NCBI GenBank assembly: GCA_003140785.1
Contig: PLKY01000347.1
Span: 56,850-66,519 of the forward strand
Direction of reading: 5' to 3'
From: Acidobacteriaceae bacterium
GTDB lineage: Bacteria > Acidobacteriota > Terriglobia > Terriglobales > Acidobacteriaceae
DNA: 9,670 nt
Position numbers and translations under genes: made by a program. Below, piece by piece: positions 6,199-9,670 of the stretch (the first letter of the stretch is position 1; the number at the start of each line of letters is the position of its first letter). Under the pieces are notes generated by a model, which worked only from the letters and a program-made list of their open reading frames with translations, had not been told where the DNA came from and did not search any database.

Positions 6199-7401
6199 GT
6201 GCGATTTTCGGTGAGGACGGCGTGGGATTTAGCGGAGACGCGGCTGGCGCGGGCGCTGCGAGTGCGGCGTGCTGCGGGATTGCCGATGCTGGATCTGACG
6301 GCGTCGAATCCTACGCAGTGCGGGTTTACGTACGATGGGGCGGGGATTCTGGCGGCGCTGGGTGATCGCGCGGCGCTGGTCTATGATCCGGAGCCGCGCG
6401 GGATGCTGCGGGCGCGGGAGGCGGTGTGCGCCTACTACGCGGCTCGGGGTGCGGCCGTCGATCCGCAGCAGATTTTTCTGACTACAGGAACGAGCGAGGC
6501 TTACAGCTGGCTGTTTCGGCTATTGTGCGATGCGGGCGATGAGGTGCTGATCGCGCAGCCGAGTTATCCGCTGTTCGACTTTCTGGCGCAGATCGAGGAT
6601 GTGCGGCTGGTGGCGTATCCGCTGGTGTACGACCACGGGTGGCAGATCGATTTTGCCGGCTTGCGCGAGCGGATCACGGCGCGGACAAAGGCGATTGCGG
6701 TGGTACATCCGAACAATCCCACGGGGCATTACACCAAGGCGGCGGAGCGGCGGGAGCTGGAGCGGATTTGCGCGGAGCACGGGCTGGCGCTGGTGGTGGA
6801 TGAGGTTTTTCTGGACTCCTTCGCGGAGGGCGAGTCGCCGCTGTGCGGCCATAACGACAGCGCAGAGGGAAAGAGTTTCGCTGTCGGGGAGCAACCTTGC
6901 CTGACGTTTGTGCTGAGCGGCATCAGCAAGATTGCGGCGCTGCCGCAGATGAAGGTGGCGTGGATTCTGGCGATGGGTCCGGAGGGGGAACGGCGGGCGG
7001 CGTTGGATCGGCTGGAGGTGGTGGCGGACACGTTTTTGTCAATGAACGCCCCGGTGCAGTGTGCGTTGCCCGTTTGGCTCGCGGGGTGCGGAACGGTCCA
7101 GAAGCTGATTCGGGCGAGGACGCGCGGAAATCTCCAGAATTTAGATCAGATACTGTTACGAAATCTGCCGGTTACACGACTAGAGGTGGAAGCGGGATGG
7201 TACGCGGTGCTGCGGGTCCCGGCTCTCGAACGCGATGAGGATCTGGCGGTACGGCTGCTGGAGGAGCGCGGGGTGTACGTGCACCCTGGATCCTTTTTCG
7301 GATTTGGCGGCGCGGGATGGCTGGTGGTGAGTTTGCTGACCTCGGAGGAGGAATTTCGGCGGGGCATGGAGGAGGTTTGCGCGGAGTTTGGGGCGCGATG
7401 A
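6199..7401 (+). CDS. Pyridoxal phosphate-dependent aminotransferase, class I/II fold
   Basis: The 400-residue protein has the fold type I aminotransferase blocks: ASNPTQ (35-40), TTGTSEAY (95-102), HPNNPTG (170-176) with the cofactor-contacting Asn173, DEVF (201-204) whose Asp binds the pyridine nitrogen, and SGISK (240-244) with the likely Schiff-base Lys244, followed by ALPQMKVAW. It probably moves an amino group between an amino acid and a 2-oxo acid in the cytoplasm; the substrate is unknown. Where aspartate- and alanine-type enzymes have an Arg for the substrate carboxylate (RLSFA-like), this one reads WLVVSLL (374-380). Residues 213-232 look like a small insertion. The start is GTG 6199 (MRFSVRTAW) without a clear ribosome site; ATG 6191 is out of frame and closes after seven codons. 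A terminator-like element follows. Confidence 0.9.
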   Translation: MRFSVRTAWDLAETRLARALRVRRAAGLPMLDLTASNPTQCGFTYDGAGILAALGDRAALVYDPEPRGMLRAREAVCAYYAARGAAVDPQQIFLTTGTSEAYSWLFRLLCDAGDEVLIAQPSYPLFDFLAQIEDVRLVAYPLVYDHGWQIDFAGLRERITARTKAIAVVHPNNPTGHYTKAAERRELERICAEHGLALVVDEVFLDSFAEGESPLCGHNDSAEGKSFAVGEQPCLTFVLSGISKIAALPQMKVAWILAMGPEGERRAALDRLEVVADTFLSMNAPVQCALPVWLAGCGTVQKLIRARTRGNLQNLDQILLRNLPVTRLEVEAGWYAVLRVPALERDEDLAVRLLEERGVYVHPGSFFGFGGAGWLVVSLLTSEEEFRRGMEEVCAEFGAR

Positions 7402-7420
7402 TGGATCCGTGCCGCCACGG

Positions 7421-7439
7421 GGCTGTCGGCCAGCTTTTT
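7421..7439 (+). terminator. Possible short intrinsic terminator of the aminotransferase gene
   Basis: GCTG (7422-7425) pairs with CAGC (7431-7434) around TCGGC, with a G-T wobble at the base, and the arm is followed by five Ts in all (7435-7439). It begins 20 nt after the stop. The T run is good but the stem is short, so this is tentative. Confidence 0.4.
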
Positions 7440-7508
7440 GAGCAGACACCCGGAAAACGCCCGGAATGGCGGATTTTCACGTTGCGGGCGTAACCTTTTA
7501 AGAATCGC

Positions 7509-7536
7509 CAGGCAGGTTCCAGGAATCTGCCTGTTT
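7509..7536 (+). terminator. Terminator-like 11-bp hairpin
   Basis: CAGGCAGGTTC (7509-7519) pairs with GAATCTGCCTG (7523-7533) around a CAG loop, with a single G-T wobble, and is followed by TTTG. The stem is strong and the T run short. It could end readthrough from the aminotransferase gene or be a structured leader element of the SDR operon. Confidence 0.5.
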
Positions 7537-7608
7537 GTAATTGTTCACGCACACAGTGGATGACTCCAGGGCCCGGGCGCGCGAAGCCGGATCTCCAGAC
7601 GGCTCTGC

Positions 7609-7614
7609 GGGGAG
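7609..7614 (+). promoter_or_regulatory. Ribosome binding site of the SDR gene
   Basis: GGGGAG lies 6 nt before ATG 7621, which fixes the start of the SDR gene. Confidence 0.7.
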
Positions 7615-7620
7615 CCACAT

Positions 7621-8328
7621 ATGCCAGGCAAAACGGTCATCGTAACCGGCGCCTCACAAGGCATCGGAGCGGCCATTGTCCAGGCCTTTCTGGACCGCGG
7701 CTATAACGTAGTGGCCACGTCGCGCAATGTAACGAAGGCGGGGTTTGCGCCGTCGCCGCAGCTTGCACTGGTGGATGGTGACATCGGGCAGCAAACGACG
7801 GCGGAGCAGGTGGCGCGGGCGGCGATCGAAACGTTCGGGTCGATCGACCATGTTGTGAACAACGCGGGAATCTATTCTTCTAAGCCATTCACGGAATATA
7901 CCGCCGAAGAACTTCGCGCCTTCGTCTCCACCAACCTTGATGGGTTCGTTTTCATTACGCAGATGGCTGTGAAACAGATGTTGAGGCAGGGGACCGGGGG
8001 CAGTGTGACGAGCATTTCCGCATCGCTCGCCGATAACCCGATCCGCGGGGTTCCGGCGTCGATTCCGATGATGACGAAGGGCGGAATTGACGCGATCACG
8101 CTGAGCCTCGCGAACGAATACGCGAAAGAGAAGATTCGCTTCAACGCGGTCGCGCCTGGGGTGGTGGCCACGCCGTTGCATGGGGGCAATCTGACGGCGC
8201 GGTCGCCGATGGGGACGGTTTCCGATCCGAAGGACATCGCCGACGCTGTTGTTTATCTGACCGAAGCCGGTCATGTGACCGGGGAGGTGCTGCACGTGGA
8301 CGATGGTGCGCACGCAGGCAAATGGTAG
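7621..8328 (+). CDS. SDR family oxidoreductase lacking the usual catalytic Tyr
   Basis: The 235-residue protein has the classical short-chain dehydrogenase/reductase length and fold: cofactor loop TGASQGIG (9-16), NNAG (80-83), Asn105 in STNLDG, Ser133/Ser135 in SISAS, Lys153 in MMTKGG, and NAVAPGVVATPLH after it. Arg35 in ATSRN, after the second strand, may favour NADPH over NADH. In the YxxxK motif the Tyr position is Pro149 (P-M-M-T-K), and no other Tyr is close by. The usual proton-donor chemistry is therefore in doubt; I recall SDRs with a similar missing Tyr and the same NAVAPG...TPLH block, so this may be a subfamily rather than damage. The start at ATG 7621 has GGGGAG 6 nt upstream. 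The last 7 nt overlap the RidA-like gene, which suggests coupled translation and shared function. Confidence 0.92.
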   Translation: MPGKTVIVTGASQGIGAAIVQAFLDRGYNVVATSRNVTKAGFAPSPQLALVDGDIGQQTTAEQVARAAIETFGSIDHVVNNAGIYSSKPFTEYTAEELRAFVSTNLDGFVFITQMAVKQMLRQGTGGSVTSISASLADNPIRGVPASIPMMTKGGIDAITLSLANEYAKEKIRFNAVAPGVVATPLHGGNLTARSPMGTVSDPKDIADAVVYLTEAGHVTGEVLHVDDGAHAGKW

Positions 8329-8810
8329 GCGGTCAAGGGGCGGAGCGGGGCGGGGCGGAGCGCCGGCTGCAGGAACTTGGTATTGAGTTACCTGCTGCGC
8401 CGACGCCGTTTGGCACTTACCTCGAAACGTTGCAAACGGGCAACTTACTTTTCTTTAGCGGGATGCTTCCGGTTGTGGATCACAAGCCGAAGTACATTGG
8501 GCGGCTGGGCAAGGAACTGGATGCGGAGGCGGGACGAGATGCGGTGCGGACCGCGGCGTTGAGCGTGCTGGCGGCGGCGAAGAAGCATCTGGGCTCGCTC
8601 GATCGCGTGCGGCGCGTGGTTCGACTGGGCGTGTTCATGGCGACGTCGGGAGATTTCTTCGATCAGCCCCGGGTGGCGGATGCTGTTTCGGATCTGTTTC
8701 GCGATGTGTTTGGCGTGGAGGCGACGGGCGTGCGGCTGGTGATCGGCGTGGCCAGTCTTCCGCTGGGGATGCCGGTGGAACTCGAAGTGATCTTCGAAGT
8801 TACAGAGTAA
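8322..8810 (+). CDS. RidA family protein (YjgF/YER057c/UK114-like)
   Basis: The 162-residue protein has the RidA trimer fold signature: ELGIELP (18-24), TGNLLFFSGMLP (39-50), then AALSVLAAAKKHLGSLDRVRRVVRLGVF and a final GVASLPLGMPVELEVIF. Classical RidA hydrolyses reactive enamines and imines released by PLP enzymes and needs an Arg in the VARLP motif (Arg105 in E. coli). Here that position is Ser145 (VASLP), so standard imine deaminase activity is not expected; it belongs to one of the other Rid subgroups. It is longer than classical RidA (about 128) because of an N-terminal extension. ATG 8322 overlaps the SDR stop by 7 nt, and no strong ribosome site is seen, which fits coupled translation. 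The alcohol dehydrogenase gene follows after 52 nt. Confidence 0.9.
   Translation: MVGGQGAERGGAERRLQELGIELPAAPTPFGTYLETLQTGNLLFFSGMLPVVDHKPKYIGRLGKELDAEAGRDAVRTAALSVLAAAKKHLGSLDRVRRVVRLGVFMATSGDFFDQPRVADAVSDLFRDVFGVEATGVRLVIGVASLPLGMPVELEVIFEVTE
8337..8361 (+). repeat. G-rich direct repeat at the start of the RidA-like gene
   Basis: GGGGCGGAGC occurs at 8337-8346 and again at 8352-8361, separated by GGGGC. The result is three GGGG runs within 19 nt, with further GG pairs beside them. It encodes the low-complexity GAERGGAER near the N-terminus, just before the conserved domain. Confidence 0.6.
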
Positions 8811-8852
8811 GTCGAGCAGGAGTAAGTTGACCTCAACACTCACCAAAAACAC

Positions 8853-8858
8853 AGGAGG
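8853..8858 (+). promoter_or_regulatory. Strong Shine-Dalgarno of the alcohol dehydrogenase gene
   Basis: AGGAGG lies only 4 nt before ATG 8863 but 34 nt before the second in-frame ATG (8893). It therefore favours the first Met and an extended, Ala-rich N-terminus. Confidence 0.75.
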
Positions 8859-8862
8859 ATTT

Positions 8863-9670
8863 ATGGCAGCAGCAGCTATCGCAGCAGCAACGATGAAAGT
8901 CGCGCAGATTGCAAAGCCGGGAGCGGGTTTCGAGGTAGTTGAGCGCGAAATCCCCAGGCCGGGTGCGGGACACGTACGGATCAAAGTGCAGGCCTGCGGT
9001 GTTTGTCACAGCGACGTGCTCACGGTAGAAGGCGCGTGGCCGGGAATTCAGTATCCTCGCATTCCAGGACATGAAGTGGCGGGAGTTATCGACGAAGTGG
9101 GGGCCGGTGTTGCTGTGTGGAAGAAGGGGCAGCGCGTGGGCGTTGGCTGGCACGGCGGCCAGGATAACACTTGCCCCGAATGCCGGCGGGGAGACTTCCG
9201 TAATTGCCGGAATCTGAAAATTGCAGGCATTAGCTATGACGGTGGATACCAGCAATACATGGTGGCTCCGGTCGAGGCGCTGGTCTCGATCCCGGATAGT
9301 CTGGGCGACGTGGATGCAGCGCCGCTGCTCTGCGCTGGAATTACCACCTATAACGCCCTGCGGCACAGCGGGGCCTTCCCTGGCGACCTCGTGGCAGTGC
9401 AGGGAATCGGTGGTCTGGGTCACCTGGGAGTGCAATTCGCGAATAAGTTTGGTTATAAGGTCGCGGCGATCGGGCGCGGCCCGGAAAATGCGGCGTTGGC
9501 AAAGAAGCTGGGAGCGAGCGTGTACATCGACAGCAAAGCGACGAAGGCAGCCGAAGAATTGCAGAAGCTGGGCGGCGCAAAGGTCATTATGGCCACGGCC
9601 CCTAACTCAAAAGCGATGTCGGAGCTGATCGACGGGCTGGGGCCGAACGGCAAGCTCATGGTGATCGGTG
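8863..9670 (+). CDS. Zinc-dependent alcohol dehydrogenase (3' end outside window)
   Basis: The frame stays open from ATG 8863 to the right edge: 269 complete codons of a protein usually about 340 long. It belongs to the medium-chain dehydrogenase family, cytoplasmic NAD(P)-dependent enzymes that interconvert alcohols and aldehydes or ketones. Catalytic zinc ligands are Cys48 (GVCHSD), His70 (PGHE) and Cys157 (LLCAG). The structural zinc loop (97-115) has Cys104, Cys107 and Cys115, while the first position is Asp101. The cofactor loop is GIGGLG (181-186), and Arg207 in AIGRG at the end of the next strand could contact cofactor phosphate. Residues 1-10 are an Ala-rich extension before the usual MKVAQIAKPG start. 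It lies 52 nt after the RidA-like gene with no terminator between, so it is probably the third gene of that operon. Confidence 0.93.
   Translation, partial: MAAAAIAAATMKVAQIAKPGAGFEVVEREIPRPGAGHVRIKVQACGVCHSDVLTVEGAWPGIQYPRIPGHEVAGVIDEVGAGVAVWKKGQRVGVGWHGGQDNTCPECRRGDFRNCRNLKIAGISYDGGYQQYMVAPVEALVSIPDSLGDVDAAPLLCAGITTYNALRHSGAFPGDLVAVQGIGGLGHLGVQFANKFGYKVAAIGRGPENAALAKKLGASVYIDSKATKAAEELQKLGGAKVIMATAPNSKAMSELIDGLGPNGKLMVIG

Larger units (their letters stand above)
7402..7620 (+). other. Intergenic region before the SDR-RidA-ADH cluster
   Basis: This 219-nt gap has no gene I can support. It contains two hairpins (7421-7439 and 7509-7533). TGTAAT at 7536-7541 matches the -10 consensus at five of six positions but has no good -35 at the right distance. 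TTTTCA (7474-7479) with TTTAAG (7497-7502) at 17-nt spacing is another weak pair. The promoter for the following cluster is probably somewhere here. Confidence 0.4.

Noticed and set aside
8826..8854. Internal promoter before the ADH gene (TTGACC at 8826-8831)
   Set aside because: The -35 match is good, but the sequence 16-18 nt downstream has no -10-like hexamer.

Overview
This 9.67 kb window looks like ordinary chromosomal DNA from a fairly GC-rich soil-type bacterium. The protein styles (a hopanoid-methylase-like B12 radical SAM protein, an aminotransferase with an SGISK...LPQMK lysine region, an oligopeptide-type ABC ATPase with a PGHW tail) and the CAGGGTG-type intergenic tandem repeat remind me most of Acidobacteriota (Terriglobia). 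That placement is an inference from memory and has only moderate support. I see no insertion sequence, phage gene, CRISPR array, tRNA or rRNA.

Layout. From 1 to 1284 lies the C-terminal part of a B12-binding radical SAM protein (Cx3Cx2C cluster motif, DUF4070-like tail), cut by the left edge. A 206-nt gap leads to a single-gene cold shock protein (1491-1691) closed by a good intrinsic terminator. Next come a small charged protein of unknown function (1785-2192), an orphan Dpp/Opp-type ABC ATPase with a shortened C-terminus (about 2282-3154), and a calcineurin-like metallophosphoesterase (3368-4159) followed by a strong terminator. A RibB protein fused to a GTP cyclohydrolase II-like domain (4277-5458) converges on a minus-strand HAD phosphatase-like gene (5455-6135), and the two stop codons share TTAA. 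A short divergent intergenic region with tandem CAGGGTG heptamers leads to a class I/II aminotransferase (6199-7401). After a 219-nt gap with two hairpins, a co-directional cluster of SDR (7621-8328), RidA-like protein (8322-8810, overlapping by 7 nt) and zinc alcohol dehydrogenase (8863 to the right edge, incomplete) closes the window.

How the genes work together. Most are unrelated single genes. The only convincing operon is SDR-RidA-ADH, which suggests a small redox or detoxification cassette. Several enzymes lack a residue normally diagnostic for their family: the GTP cyclohydrolase II-like domain lacks most catalytic residues; the RibB half has Gln where E. coli has a metal-binding His; the SDR has Pro for the catalytic Tyr; the RidA-like protein has Ser for the key Arg; and the aminotransferase seems to lack the C-terminal carboxylate-binding Arg. 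These are the points most worth checking. I do not see a clearly new multi-gene system.
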